A model generated the notes under the pieces. The model was given only the letters and a program-made list of their open reading frames with translations. It was not told the origin of the DNA and searched no databases. Below are positions 11,601 to 24,800 of a DNA stretch of 64,000 nucleotides, piece by piece; positions within the stretch are counted from its first letter, which is position 1, and every line of letters starts with the position of its first letter. The position numbers and the translations under genes were made by a program. The stretch lies in assembly GCF_000189635.1 (NCBI RefSeq), contig NW_002476278.1, positions 1 through 64,000 of the forward strand, written 5' to 3'. The stretch comes from Tetrahymena thermophila SB210 (Eukaryota > Ciliophora > Oligohymenophorea > Hymenostomatida > Tetrahymenidae).

Positions 11601-12613
11601 ATTTTCAAGATTTTTTTTTTGTTGTTGAAATAATCTTCTTTTTAATTACTTTATTTTAATTAAAATTATTGATCAAAAAATTAATTAGGCATAAGGAATT
11701 CCTTTTTGATTTAATTTGATGTATCTTAAGTAGACCTTATCTGATATTCAAAGTATCTTTTTTAATTCTTCAAATAATTTTTTTGGTATACAATTCAATA
11801 AAAACGATTATTTATTTTAAGTTTTTTCTATATAATCAATTAATATAATAATTCTATTTTTGAAAGTTTTTGTTTTAGATGCAACTCATTTCAACTTTAT
11901 TTATGAAATTTATTTATTTTTATAAATTTGCATTAATAAAGTATTAATTTTAAAATATTTTTTAATTTTATTTTTTAATTAATATCTTCTGATAATTAAT
12001 AAAATTTGAATTGATTTATTTATTAATTTCAAGAATAACTTATTTTAAATAATGAGCAAAACTAATTAATTTTATTTCTAAAATTTAATTACTGAAAAAT
12101 AAAAAAAAGCCAAAGATTGATTACAACAAGTTGAGTTTTTTGTTAAATTAGATAAATATATTGTATTTATTTAAATTATGACAAATTTTTAATAAGTAAT
12201 TAAGTACTGATAACAATTTATTTATGGTTGGTTAATGTATTATTTTGATGAAGTTTATTTAGGTCAGTAAAACTATCAAATATTTAAACATGTTTTATTA
12301 ACATTCTTTTTACCTGAAACAAAGGTGACACAAATTTGATATTTGAATAAATAAAGTGAAAAAAATGCACATACTTATTTAAATTTAATTTGATAATTTT
12401 TACAGATATATTAATAAAGTAAGTAGAAATTAAAGTTGAGTGGTTTATTAATTAAAATTTTTATGTAAAGTCTTTAACTAGCAAATTAATTAGAAGCATA
12501 TTAAAAGAAAATAACCAAAAATTTTTTGATACAGAAACAAAACAAGCTATTTTTTATTTACATTTTATCATTTTTAAAATAGCTGAGAATAAATTTTAAA
12601 ATAATTTTTTATT
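11601..12613. other. Divergent intergenic spacer
   Basis: One kilobase of AT-rich DNA between divergent starts. A 30-codon Asn/Gln-rich ORF on the minus strand just upstream of the channel ends in TGA overlapping the channel's ATG region; probably 5' leader. No other signal. Confidence 0.5.
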
Positions 12614-15600
12614 ATGAACTCAGAAAGTGATAATTTATAAAAAGATCATATTTATCTTCAAGGTAGTTAAAAAAAATAGAAAGATAGTTTTTTTGATCAA
12701 GATAAAGTTGATGAAGTTTTAACAAAAAGTGAACAAAACTCAAACAAAAATATCTAAAGCATCAAAGATATTATGCAAAGACATAATAAAAGTGGCTAAA
12801 AAAAACAAAACTTAGATGCCCAGTAGTATTTAATAGACTTTAAGAAGTATCTCTAAAAAAAGTAAACAGAAAAGAAAAGGATCTAAAACAATGACTTGGA
12901 AGAGTTTATTTAAAGTAAAGAGTAAGAAGAAAGTTAAAAAAATAAGCAGAAGCTTCCAAATCGATAAGATATAATTTAAAAAGAGCTTAATAAGAGATTA
13001 AAGCTAATTTCAAAATCAAAAGAAGCAAAATTCAATGATATTGTAGGAGTTTTTAAAAAACTTGAAACTTTTATTGATATAAAACCATTTTTACATGATC
13101 TTAATACTGTAAACAATACGAAGATTTATAATACAATTTAAGAATTAAAATAAAGAATTGCAGAGAAAAGAAATTAAGAGGAAGTTGAAGTCATGCTTGA
13201 ATAAGTAAAAGAGAAAATATAAAAGTAAGAATAGGAATAAGAGGAAGAAAATAAAATTTTAAATAGAGGAATGAAATAATTTGAGCAAAAGACTTAGCTA
13301 TTAAAAGAAACATTTGATTATGTTATGGATTGGAAAAAAAGTCACGATGTCACTAAAGGTATTTTATCTGAATAGTTAATTGATCACTATAGACTATAAG
13401 ACAATTTTTATTAAGACTTGATAAATGTAAATATTTTTTAAAATATAATTTTAGTTTATATTTTTAAATTATTAAAAACGAAATCTTTAATCAGCCAAAA
13501 AATAAAAATAAACAAATAAATTAGCAGTTTTTTAATTAAATCTATTTAAAGTTTAAAACTTTTTTTTATTTATTTTTTATACTAAATTAGATATTTTTTA
13601 GTAAAAATTTTTTATAATTTTAAATCTCTTATATTAAAATTCGTTTAGTCTTGAAAAAAAAATTATAAATTATTTCAGAATAGAAATATTATTTATTTAT
13701 TTACTAATTTAATTGAAAATTTATTTATTCGTTGTTTTACTTTTAAAAGAAAAATGATCCTGATATTGATACTTATCAATTTTATGATGATTTGAACAAA
13801 TAATTGTTTAAGAAGAAGACTCTTTTCTAAAAATTTAATGCCTCTTAAATTGATTCAAGAAAATCTTCAATAAATTAAAATGCTTAATTGAGTAACTAGG
13901 ATGAAATATAAATTTTAGATGATTAAATAGTAGGATCAAATAAAAAGATAAGACTAAAAAATTAAGAAGAAGATATTACTGAAGAAGAAAAGCTAAGGCT
14001 CGCATAGCAAAGCATCAAAACAAAGTTGCTAACAATAGATGGTTTTGAAAAAGATAATTAAAAATTTTCAGACCAAAACTACTTTAACAATTTTTAAGAA
14101 AAGGCAATTCAAATAAGAAAGAACTTATAAAAAGCTACTGAAATTGTTTTTAAGAAAAAATGGGCTAATGCAAATGTTAAATTGAAGAAAATGAGAGAAG
14201 ATGATTACAATAAAGTAATGAAGTAAATTAAGGAGGCATAAAAATCTACTAAACATATATAATCATTATCTAAGAGTAATTTATTTAGCAAACAGGTCGA
14301 ATCTTAAGTGGCTAAGATATTTAAAAATACCTAAAATACTTAAAATAGTTAAAATAGTTAAGATTAACATTACCAAAATGAGTTAAAATCCAAAAGGAGC
14401 ATGTTCCTAAACAAAGAAATTGCATCGTATAAAGGTTAATAATAGCAAATAAGTAGAAATAATAGCTATTATTCTAAAGATTCTTAAAATGCCTAATAGT
14501 AGTTATAGAAATCCCCATAACTTGGTTCGGAGTATTCTCAATAAGAAGATGACTTGGATTAAGTTAATTTATCAAGAACAATAGAAGATATTGATGAAGA
14601 GTTTGAAGAAGATGATATTTATTCTAAAAAATGGAAATAAATTTAGAATGATAAAAGACTTAGTCAGAGCATAAATCATAACGTTTCTTCAGCTAAATTA
14701 GACAGATTAAGTTCATTTAATAACTCAAAAGAAACGACTCCATAAAAGATAATCTAAAAAAATTTTACTTTTATCACAAATATCACAAATAAAAATTTCA
14801 ACGAAACTGTTAGCCAATAAAATAAAAGCTAATTCGTTACCTAAATCAATCCTTCTTCTTAATCTTTGCTTTTTAATAGTTAAACTAATCCTTCAGTAAG
14901 CAGAAGAAAATCCGTTAATTTATAAACTAATAATAAACAGGGAAGAGAAAGCAATATAAATGAGCTTTAGAATTAATACTTCTTCCCTTCATCTACTAGA
15001 ACCCTTTCTAATTAAATTTCTTAGTTTAAAAACTAACACTAATTTTAATTTTAGACTTCTCCATCTTAAAGTAATTCTTATGTTTAAACTTCTAGAAGAA
15101 ATACATTTTAATAATTTAGTAAATTGAAAAATAGTAGCTCAGCCTAACTATTATAAAAAAATACAAATTAAACTAGCACCTTGTAAACATTAACAAGTCG
15201 TAGCAGTATACATCCATTCAAAAAATAAATTTTAAGTATCCCTTCAATAAGTAAGCATCAAGGCTAAAACAGCTCTCATCATAAAAACCAAGATAGTAAA
15301 AATAGCTTAAAGATCAATATAGTTGATTAAATTTAAGGTTAAAAAGAATAATAGTATTTGAAATTAGACAGTTATTCTATTTAAAATCCACCATCTTCTC
15401 CATCTTAAAAGCATATTACTTACGATCGAAGTTATAGCAGAGATCAATAGAGAAAATAAGTGGAGAATTAGAATGCATTAGACAAACACCTTTTTGGAGT
15501 TAAATTCTAGAAGTTTTTAAGCGATATTGACAATCATTAACTTAAATTTGGAATTACAAAAGAAAGATACCAATCAAAAATTAACTAAATTTAAAAAAAA

Positions 15601-15759
15601 TTTGATAACGAAATCACAAAGTTTGAACCTCCTAAGCTTGATATCTTTAAATCAATCTAATTGTATAAATTTTATTATTTTTTATTGAATAAAATATATT
15701 AATTGGGCTAAAAAAATAAAATAAATAAATAAAACATAGATATGACGAAAGAAACATGA
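12614..15759 (+). CDS. Large Gln-rich coiled-coil protein, 940 residues, unknown function
   Basis: Two exons (12614-13426 and 13750-15759) joined by a 323-bp intron. I do not recognise a domain. The first 270 residues are highly charged and helical, with long Lys/Glu/Gln stretches predicted by eye to form coiled coil. The middle is Ser/Asn/Gln-rich with acidic patches (EDIDEEFEEDDIY). The C-terminus has a more ordered segment with ALDKHLFGVKFQKFLSDID and FGITKERYQSKINQ before a basic, Phe/Tyr-rich tail. Gln is encoded mostly by TAA/TAG. Such proteins are common in ciliates as cytoskeletal or scaffold components; that is inference. The final 30 residues could be 3' UTR read in frame, because TGA is simply rare in A/T-rich DNA. 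Confidence 0.8.
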
Positions 15760-16403
15760 AGTATTCAAAAGGAAAAATTCTTGCAAATTGAGCATTATTT
15801 TTTTCAAGTATCAAAATAACTGATTTAAAATGTTAATATAATTGATATGATAAAAAATTTAAATATCCAAAAAAATAATAAAAAACCAAAGCAAAATAAT
15901 TAAATGTGAAAAAGAATTACTTACTTTGAGATTTTTTAGAAAAAATCATAAATAAATAAATATAAAATAATTTTAGAACATATTAATAAAGATTATAAAA
16001 AATTTATCTAAAAAATTTACTCAATAAATTATTTAATCTAAAAATTTGATGATAAACTCAATTTATAAGAACTAGAACAAATAATCAATTAAGGTAGTTT
16101 TTCTTACTTGTGGCTTCATAGCCTTAAAAAGATTAAAAATAAATAATTACCTTAAAGAGAAGTAATCAGGCATGACATGTATATAATGTTCGAAAAAAAT
16201 TTTAAAATTAAAATTTAATATATTTATAGAATGTTGGCTGAATTAAGCTTTATATATTTTAAACATTTTATTGTTGTTTAGTTTATTATATAAAATAGAA
16301 ACATCTTGCTTTTAGAAATTTAGAAGTTTAGAAAATAATCGCAATCTATTATATTTAAATTAAAAATCAATTTAGAATTTTCAAATATCTAAAAAAGGTA
16401 AAA
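15760..16403. other. Spacer between co-oriented genes
   Basis: AT-rich DNA with no coding signal or repeat; presumably a terminator and the promoter of the E2 gene. Confidence 0.5.
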
Positions 16404-17069
16404 ATGAAGTTTTCAGATACTGTAAACAGAATAAATAAAGAATATTAAAGGCTTCAAAAGAATCCTGTAGAAAATGTTTTAGCAATTCCAGATCCTAAAA
16501 ATATGTTTTAATGGCATTTTTGTATTTATGGGTTAGTTGATTGTCCTTTTGAGGGAGGAATTTATCATGGCATATTGAGTTTACCTCCTGAATATCCTAT
16601 GAAACCTCCTTCTATTAAAATATTAACTCCCAACGGAAGGTTTAAAGAAGGGACAAACATTTGCACAAGTTTTACTAATTATCATCCAGAATCTTGGTAA
16701 TTAACATGGAATATAGAAAAAATGTTGATTGCGATGATTAGTTTTATGAATGATAATGATCCAAGTGCTGGAGTTGTTCAAACAAGCGAATCAGAAAAAA
16801 GAAGGCTAGCTAAAAAGAGCATAATTTGGAATATAAAAAATGATGAAGAGTTTGTTCGTCTCTTCAAGCCTTATTATAAATAGTTAAATATAGATCCTAG
16901 CCTGTTTACTGATCCATAAAAGTTGAAAGAGTATGAAGAATAAATGTAATTTTAGTAATCAACAACAGACCATGAAAAGAAAGTGAGAAATTTTGAAAAA
17001 GTATTATTTTTTGGAGCCTCAATCTTTTTGGTAATGTGTTCATATTTGTATATGAAATCATTAAAATGA
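16404..17069 (+). CDS. Tail-anchored ubiquitin-conjugating enzyme E2, UBC6/UBE2J family
   Basis: Single exon, 221 residues. The UBC fold covers about residues 5-160: KEYQRLQKNPVENV, YHGILSLPPEYPMKPPS, and the active site NICTSFTNYHPESWQLTW with catalytic Cys87. The HPESW stretch and the AKKS box are signatures of the UBC6/UBE2J group, in which the usual HPN motif is altered. The sequence ends with a hydrophobic helix (LFFGASIFLVMCSYLYM) just before the stop, a C-terminal tail anchor. Family members sit on the cytosolic face of the ER and charge ubiquitin for ER-associated degradation; the same role is inferred here. Length fits the family. Confidence 0.95.
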
Positions 17070-17711
17070 AATTAATATTTTAGTTAGTTATTCATGTTTT
17101 TATAATTAGAGTTTTAAGATATAAGTTTCCATTATTTATTAGAAATTCTTGCCTAAAATATATCAAAATTTATCTCTAAACTTATAAAAAATTAATAAAT
17201 TTTTGATTGAATGACGATGATTTAATAATTAGATTAAAGCAGTTCATCAAAAATATCAGTTCAATAAACTACATTTTACTAATTATATAAATGCTTTAAG
17301 TGAAAAATGATTTTAAGGAAATTTGTAATTTTAATTAATTAAATTTATTGTAACAAAATAAAAATTTAATTATTGAAGTAAAAGTAAAACTACAAACTTG
17401 ATTTATTGACCATTTTTAAATAGATAAATTGGTATATTTTCTCTTATCTGAGTATAATATGTTAAACAAGTCATATACTTTTACAATATGTTTTATGAAA
17501 GTGAATCTTTATTAGATTTTCTCTTTACTAATAGAAAGAAATATCTTTGATTTTGTGTTTTTATTAATGAAAAATGAAAAAGTAATTAAACAAATCAAAT
17601 ATTAACAAAATTAATAATCTTAAAATAAAAACTCTAAAAAGGTTAAAAAGATATATCATTACTATTACTCAAACAATCATTAAATTTAATTTAAAATTTT
17701 CTAAATCAAAA
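17070..17711. other. Spacer between co-oriented genes
   Basis: AT-rich DNA, no coding signal. Presumably carries the eIF2B delta promoter. Confidence 0.5.
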
Positions 17712-19425
17712 ATGGATAGCTAAAACACAGAAGAATTAACTCCTGAGCAAAAGGCTCAATTAGCAAAGTAAAAGAAAAAAGAAAATGAATTGAAAAAGAA
17801 ATAAGCTGCTGAAGAATGGAAGAGGTAATAAATGCTTAAAAAGGAATAGGAGGCTAATTAATAAAATTCAAATGATACTACTGCAAATTAAAAAGAAGCC
17901 TAAAAAAATGCAGAAGTCTCTACTTCAAAAGATACACCCAAAACAAATTAATAAGCTTCAAAATAGGAAGCAGCAGCTCCTCAAAAATCTCAAAAAGAAG
18001 ATGCAAATAATAAATAAAAGCAAAACTAACAAGCTAACCAAAGTAGAAATTAAAGAATTTAGCAATCATTAAGCAAAACAAATAATCTGATTTCTCATTT
18101 GAGTACCTATGATCAAATTAGCTTTAAATAAATTAGAGAAAAGTACTAAAATCATCCATATGCAGTAATACTTTACAACTTGAAACTTAAAAATATTGAT
18201 GATAAATATTAATTTTATTATTATCATTTATCAATTAAGATATCATTTACTATTTTCATTTTTAATAGAATTCTTTACTCCATCCAGCTCTTTTAGAAGT
18301 TGCTTTAAAAGTTAACTCTGGGCAAATAGTTGGATCTAACAGAAGATGTCTTTCCTTTTTAGATGCTCTTAAAAAAATTATAACTGATTTTAAAGTAAAA
18401 GAAGGAGATGTCTTTTATAAAGAATTAACTAACTGTATAGATAGTTTATATAGCTTTTTAGAAACATTCAGAGCTCATCCTGAAGGTTTGAAAACAGCAT
18501 TCAAATACGTTAAAAATATTGTTAGCTACCTTGTTAAATCAACAATATCAATTGAGCCTTAAAAGAAATGGATTAATCAATAAATCGATGTTTTCATCAA
18601 ATAAAAGATATTAAATGCCCAAGAATTAATGATTTAAACAGTAACTTGATTTGTTGATATATGTCTCTTTATTTAAATAAAGAATTTTTGTTTATAAAAT
18701 TAATAAGGGATTAGAATTAATAAAAAATGGTGATGTCATCCTTGTTTATGCAAGATCTCAAGTAGTTGAAAATTTACTCTTGACAGCTTTTAAAAAGGGA
18801 AAATAGTTTACTGTTATTGTTGTAGATAATCCTCCATTCCATGAAGGAAAACTTTTATTGTAAAAGTTAAGCGAAGCTGGCATTGAAACTATTTATACAC
18901 TTCTTTCAAACATTCCTTATTTCATTAAAAAAGCATCAAAAATATTTGTTGGAGCTTAATCTATGCTTACTAATGGAGCCCTTATTTCTAGAGTTGGTAC
19001 TGCTCTCGTAAAAATTTTTATTTTTAATGTATTTAAGTATTTATATTATTCAATAACTAAAAGCTCGCTTGTGTTTCTAGAGATTTTAGAACTCCTTTCC
19101 ATGTTTTTTGTGAAAGTTATAAATTTTCAGAAAAGAGCTAACTTGATTCTCTTTCTTAAAATGAATTATGTCTTTAAAAGAACTAAGAAGGTACTGAATA
19201 ACAATAGGCTCATCAATACCTTAATATAAATTTAAGATACGATTTAACTCCTTGCGAATATGTTAATATGGTAATAATTCACTATTTTTTAAACTAAACA
19301 AAGAATGAATTTAAAAATAGGTTATCACAGAAATAGGCCCAGTTCCTCCTACCTCAGTTCATGCTATTATAAGAGAATTTACTAGTTATGACTATGTTGG
19401 TAAAATAGAACTTCCTAGCGAATGA
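17712..19425 (+). CDS. EIF2B4: Translation initiation factor eIF2B delta subunit
   Basis: Five exons (17712-18164, 18269-18640, 18708-19007, 19064-19270, 19321-19425), all in phase 0, give 478 residues. The N-terminal 130 residues are Lys/Glu/Gln/Ala-rich and low-complexity, as in other delta subunits. The conserved core follows: HPALLEVALKVNSGQIVGSN, GDVILVYARSQVVENLL, VIVVDNPPFHEGK, VGAQSMLTNGALISRVGTAL, HVFCESYKFSEK, YDLTPCEYVN and the terminal VITEIGPVPPTSV. These match the Rossmann-like domain of the eIF2B alpha/beta/delta family. The subunit belongs to the regulatory part of the GEF that recharges eIF2 with GTP and senses eIF2 phosphorylation. The 88-codon ORF at 18963-19229 is only read-through into the third intron. 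Confidence 0.96.
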
Positions 19426-20163
19426 GAAAAAATAATTTTGTTAAAAAAAACAAAGCAAAATAAATAATTATCTTATATTTAATTAATATTGCATAGTAAT
19501 TTTATAATAGGATTTATTATTTGCATTAATAAAGATAATAATTATTTTTTTTAATAAGGGATTATTAAAATCAATCAGTTCATAAAGTTTCCTTATTATT
19601 CAATTACATTTATTAATATAAAAATAAAATAATCAGTTTAATTAATTTATTCACTAACATTTATTTACATTTAACATATTTTGTTTGTTTTTATAGTAAT
19701 CAATGATTTGACCTAATTTTTAATTTTTATAAATTAAAAATGCCCATTATATCCATATGCCCAAAATATCTAATGCCCAATTTAATAGGTTATACAGTAT
19801 TTTTAAATTTAGATGGTAAGAAAATTAAAATCAAAATATGCTTAGATTAATTTATTATATAAAATGCATTAGAAATATATTTAATTACTAAATAGCTAAA
19901 GTAATTTTTAAAGATGAATTTTAGTCATTTATTTATTTATTTTGCATAAAAGTATTATTATAAAATATTATTTATAATATTAAAATAAAGATAATATACT
20001 ATATAAATAAACTACTTAAAAATAATAGTTATATAGATTATATTTAATATAGGTTTGTGTGATGTTAATCTTTGTTTTGAAACTCTATTACTTCGTAATG
20101 CTAAATTCAATTTATTTTTTATGTATCTATGTATGTATGTATATATATCTAAAAATATCTTTA
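19426..20163. other. Spacer between convergent genes
   Basis: AT-rich DNA with runs of TTTA/AAAT repeats and no coding signal. Confidence 0.5.
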
Positions 20164-20710
20164 TCACTCTATTTCATCTAAGTTATCATCTTCTTAAAAA
20201 AAATCTACATCATCATCTTCATCATCATAATCTTATTTAAATTTATTGTTTAAGCCATTTAGTATTTTTGTTTTCGTTTAAACAAGAACTGTTTTGTCAT
20301 CAGGCGAGTACTTTTTAGGAATTTCATAAATTGATTTACCTTTTGAGTTAACTCTTTCAATGTCTGTTTTAATTGACTATCCCATTTTCTATTTTTAATG
20401 AATATATTAAATGTAATAGCTTAGATAATAATTGAGAAAACTAATTATGTGAATTAAATTACATGCATAACTTTTTCCTTCCATACCATAACTGCTGGAG
20501 GAACGAGACAAAGCGTAACTAAACCTATTGGATTATTAAGAATATATAGATCAGTTTTAAGAATTAATTTAGTTGATGAGCAAACAATAATTATCAAATG
20601 AGTTTATAAATCAATCAAGAAGCGAAATAATGTTTAAATAAGATAAGTTATGTACCAACTTTTAAGTAAACACTGAAATATTTGTTTAAAGATTTAATAT
20701 CAAATTTCAT
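20164..20710 (-). CDS. Small single-span membrane protein with acidic tail, 113 residues
   Basis: Three exons (20656-20710, 20463-20524, 20164-20388) splice perfectly in frame, the strongest evidence that it is real. The product starts with a short N-terminal segment (MKFDIKSLNKYFSVYLK), then a hydrophobic span VGLVTLCLVPPAVMVW with a Pro-Pro kink, then a basic hydrophilic stretch (KGKSIYEIPKKYSPDDK) and a strongly acidic C-terminus (DYDDEDDDVDFF). I do not recognise the family. The layout suits a small organelle-membrane subunit; this is inference. A 42-codon upstream ORF (20707-20835, minus) ends in a TGA that overlaps this ATG. Confidence 0.75.
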
Positions 20711-21836
20711 AATTCTACTTATTTTTAGTATTATTTAATTGTTTAAATGAAGATTTAGTTATCAGTAATTAATCTTGAGGTATATTAATTAAATTTTGAT
20801 ATAAACTACTATGCAGTCTTTTCATAGAAGCCCATGAGTCTTTCTAGAAGTATCTACAAATACATTTAGTAAAATGCATTTATTTTTAATATTAAATAGT
20901 AATTATAAAATATTCTAAGATTCTTACATTAATTTTTTAAAAAATAAATATTTTCAAAACATTTCATTTATAATAAATAATGCTCAGTGTAATTAAAAAA
21001 TAAATATCTTTTATAATGTAAAAATATTAATTAACACAAGTAATATAGTAATATGCTTTCAATAAAATAGAAGTACACTACCTTGGCAACAATTTAATTT
21101 TTTATCGCTATTTTAATAAATAATTTTTTACAAATTTATTTTAAATGAAAAATATAGAGATTATTATTAAATAAGTAAATAAACTCCTTTTGATATCTCT
21201 GTATTACCAAATATTGTAAAATAATTTATAGAACGGTCTTTAATTTGCTTTAGTATTAATAGGTCATAAAAAATTAGTTTTTGAATTTTTTTCCTTCAAT
21301 GCACTAATAATTTAATTAAGCTTAAAAACTAAAACTTGCTTCAGTTTATAGATATTTTTACAGTGTTAAACCTTGATTAATTGCTTATAAAGCTAATGGT
21401 ATCTGTAATATTATAATAAAAAAACGCTTTTTTTTTATAAATTTTAATAATTTTTATCATTTTTATGTAAAATTTTTTAAATTGATCATTTGTAAGATGA
21501 GTATTTTTTTAAATAAAAATATCTTAACTTTTTTTTAAGTTTATAAAAGAATCTGTGAAGGTATTTAAGTGCGTTGTGATTAATTAATTTAAGGCATTTT
21601 AATGGATTTAATTATTTTTGAATTATTAGTTACATAAATATATCTAGACTTCACTGAAAGTGACAAATCCAAAAGATCTATATATATGTTTTTTATAAAT
21701 TTAGGAGTTATCTATATCTTAATTAATCTAGTTAGAATAACCACTGTAAATTTTTTATAAATTAAAAATTGAAATAAATATTTGTTTCAAATAACATTAA
21801 AGATATAAAAAAAGAGATAAACAAAGAAATTTGACA
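20711..21836. other. Divergent intergenic spacer
   Basis: Over 1 kb of AT-rich DNA. Apart from the short upstream ORF at 20707-20835 (minus) I see nothing with coding character. Confidence 0.5.
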
Positions 21837-24800
21837 ATGATTCTAACTTAAAATAATAAATTTTAAATCGGAGCAGCAGCTCCTACCATATAAAAGACTG
21901 TAGATGATTATAGAAGGGATATAAAGTTGCTTAAGATAAAATATATCTAGCTATAAGAAGTAAATTAATAGTAAAAACAAAAATTAGAATGGTATAGCAC
22001 AAAGTTGCGTGCATTAGATAGACAATCAAACAATAATTTGTCTATGCTTGATGCTAGTTTCTAGGACTAATCTTAGAATTAAACATAAAATCTAACCAGA
22101 ATAGGATCTTCCAATAATTTTATGGGTGCAGATTAGCAAATCATGGAGCAGTTTTCTAACAGATGCAAAATGTATTTAGGTATGACTCCAGAAAGTTTAT
22201 TTCGTGCAGCTGATACAAAGTATGAAGGAGTGATAAAAGATGTTATGTTTAAATAATTTTTATCAAATTCAAAGCTAAACATGAAATCCCAGCACATTTA
22301 GAGAATAATTCAATTATGTGATTAAGAATGTACAGGTAAAATTACTAAGCAAGGATATTATGATTGTCTTTAGGCATTTTAGATCAACTAAGAATCAATG
22401 GTAGAGTAAATTCTAGGGGAGAACTAACAAGAAAAAAGAACTTACAATCAAAGAAGCTTCTATAAATTTTGTGAAAATCTAATTTAATAGCTGATCTCCC
22501 CTTATATGTGCTATAAACACATAGATTACAATAATGTAATTTTTTAGATTAACTCAAATACATTTGTTTAACTTTTTTTAATTTTTTATTTCAAAAATTA
22601 TGAGAAATTTATAAAATTATCTTGAAAAGTTTATACAAAATCTACAAAATTTGATCAAATTATTTTTGCTGATAATTTATATGAGAAATTTAATATCTGT
22701 TTTATTTGTTAAAAAAGGAAGGATTTATTTAATATGAACAATTTTATGGATTTACAGCTAAATTTATGAAAAATATAAATGACACTGAGATTATTGGCAT
22801 TTATACTTATCTAGATATTGAAAAAAGCTAATAAATTAGCAAGGATTATTTCATAGTTTAGACTAAAAAAATGATGAGAATAGTTTCTAATGATAAGAAT
22901 ATAAATATCAACAATTTTATAGATTTAAAACCTTCTAATGATAAAGGAGCAGTAAATGGTAAAGGAAGCTCTTAGAATGGAAAAGAAAATGAACAAAATG
23001 AAAACATTAATAATAGTAATCATGGTAATTGTGATCATACTAAAGGATAAGACTAATTTCATCCAAATAAAATTGATTTAAGTTAAACTCAAGAAGTTGA
23101 TTTGAAATAACTTATTGCAAAATTTGTTAATTCATACAAAATAAATATTCCAAATTTCGTTAGAATTATAGCAGATAATATGTCAGATTTAAGAGCTGGA
23201 ATTTTACTTTAAGACATTTTCAATAGCTTTAAAAAGATCAAAAATTATAAAAAAGTTTCTAATGGAGACAAACTTCTGTTTTTTAAAGGCTTGGATACAG
23301 GCAAAAATGGTTCTATCGACTACGAGGAATTAATTAAATTTTATTGTAAATTTAAATAACCTGATTGGTCTGTTGATATAATTTTTTATTTATTTGCTAG
23401 AATTTTGTTAGTTATTGAAATTGATGCTGAACAGTATTTTAGATATTAAGGCTTTACATCTTAGTAAGTTCTAAAAAAATAAGAATTTATCAAATTTGCA
23501 AAATAAATATTTTGGATCGAGGAATCTGACGTAGCAGTAGAGCTTTTCCAGTAAAATATTTTAGAAATTAAACAAGTAAAAGAATTTTTTTTTTATTAAG
23601 ATTTTTAGATAAAGAATAGAGAAATGATATTTATCTATCTGCCTTAATAGACCAAGTAGATTTTGAAATATCAGAACAAAAAAGATTATTTTTTGGAATT
23701 GATAATGAACTTAATTCAACAACTAAATCAATTTCATCAACTAAAAGAGCAAATGTAAAGGATATTACTGAGTTAGAGAGTTTCAAGGAAATGGAATAAA
23801 ATTAAAAGTTAATACATATCAAAAAAACGGCTCTTTCTGATGCTAATGTAAGTCTATAATAGATTTAAAGCATTGTAAACTCTTTGAAACCAACTCTTAC
23901 TGACAATGATTTCTTCTTAAAGGTATTTTTAAAATTATATATAGCAAATAAATAAATAAATAATAAAATAAAAAATTACTACAAAAAGCACGAAATTGAT
24001 GAAAATAAGTAAGTTATTAAAACAAAATGGGGAACTATATTGAATGATGAAATATCATGTCTTAAAAAATGCATTGAAATTGTTTCTGAAATGAATTAAA
24101 AGGGAGAATAAGTTTGGACAGATTAAGAATTTGGTCCTAACGAATAATAGGATCCTTATGGCTCTAAATCCATGTACTTTAGTTCTAATGAAATTCCTCC
24201 TGGATGCCCTGAACCTGAAAGTGTTAGATGGCTAAGATTAAATGAGATTGTTGATGAGTATATTGAGCATCATGGAGATGAGTATTTAACTGAAGATGAA
24301 AAAAAGGAATTGCAACATATTCACTTTTTGTATGAAGGTGCAAGCAGTAATGATGTTAAATAAAGTAAGTACTTAGGTGATTGTTGGTTTATTAGTGCTT
24401 TAAGTATCGTTTCTGAATATAATGAATACGTAGATGGAGAATTTGATCCTCATAAACCTGGATAAACAGAAGACTAAAAAATGTTTATGATGAGTAGAGG
24501 TATTTATCCTCCTCTTTTCCATTTCCTATCTCAGTACGGTATTTATGTCATGAAATTTTTTAAGAATTATAAATGGCGTTATGTTATTGTTGATAACAGA
24601 TTACCCTGCTTAGAGAATGGAGAAATAGTAATTATTCATTTTTAACAAAAATTAAATTTAAAAAAATTTATTTTTAACCAGATTTATTCTTAATGTGCTA
24701 CTAAAAATGAATTTTGGGTTAGCTTAATTGAGAAAGCTTATGCTAAGATACACTCAAGCTATTAAGCATTAAATTCAGGAGACATGGGATAAGGCCTTTA

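Noticed and set aside
11601-11699. Asn/Gln-rich upstream ORF as the true N-terminus of the SK-like channel
   Set aside because: It lies in another frame and ends in TGA before the channel ATG, with no usable intron between them.
18963-19229. 88-codon ORF on the plus strand
   Set aside because: It is read-through of an eIF2B delta exon into a 56-bp intron and then the wrong frame of the next exon; splicing restores the conserved HVFCESYKF segment.
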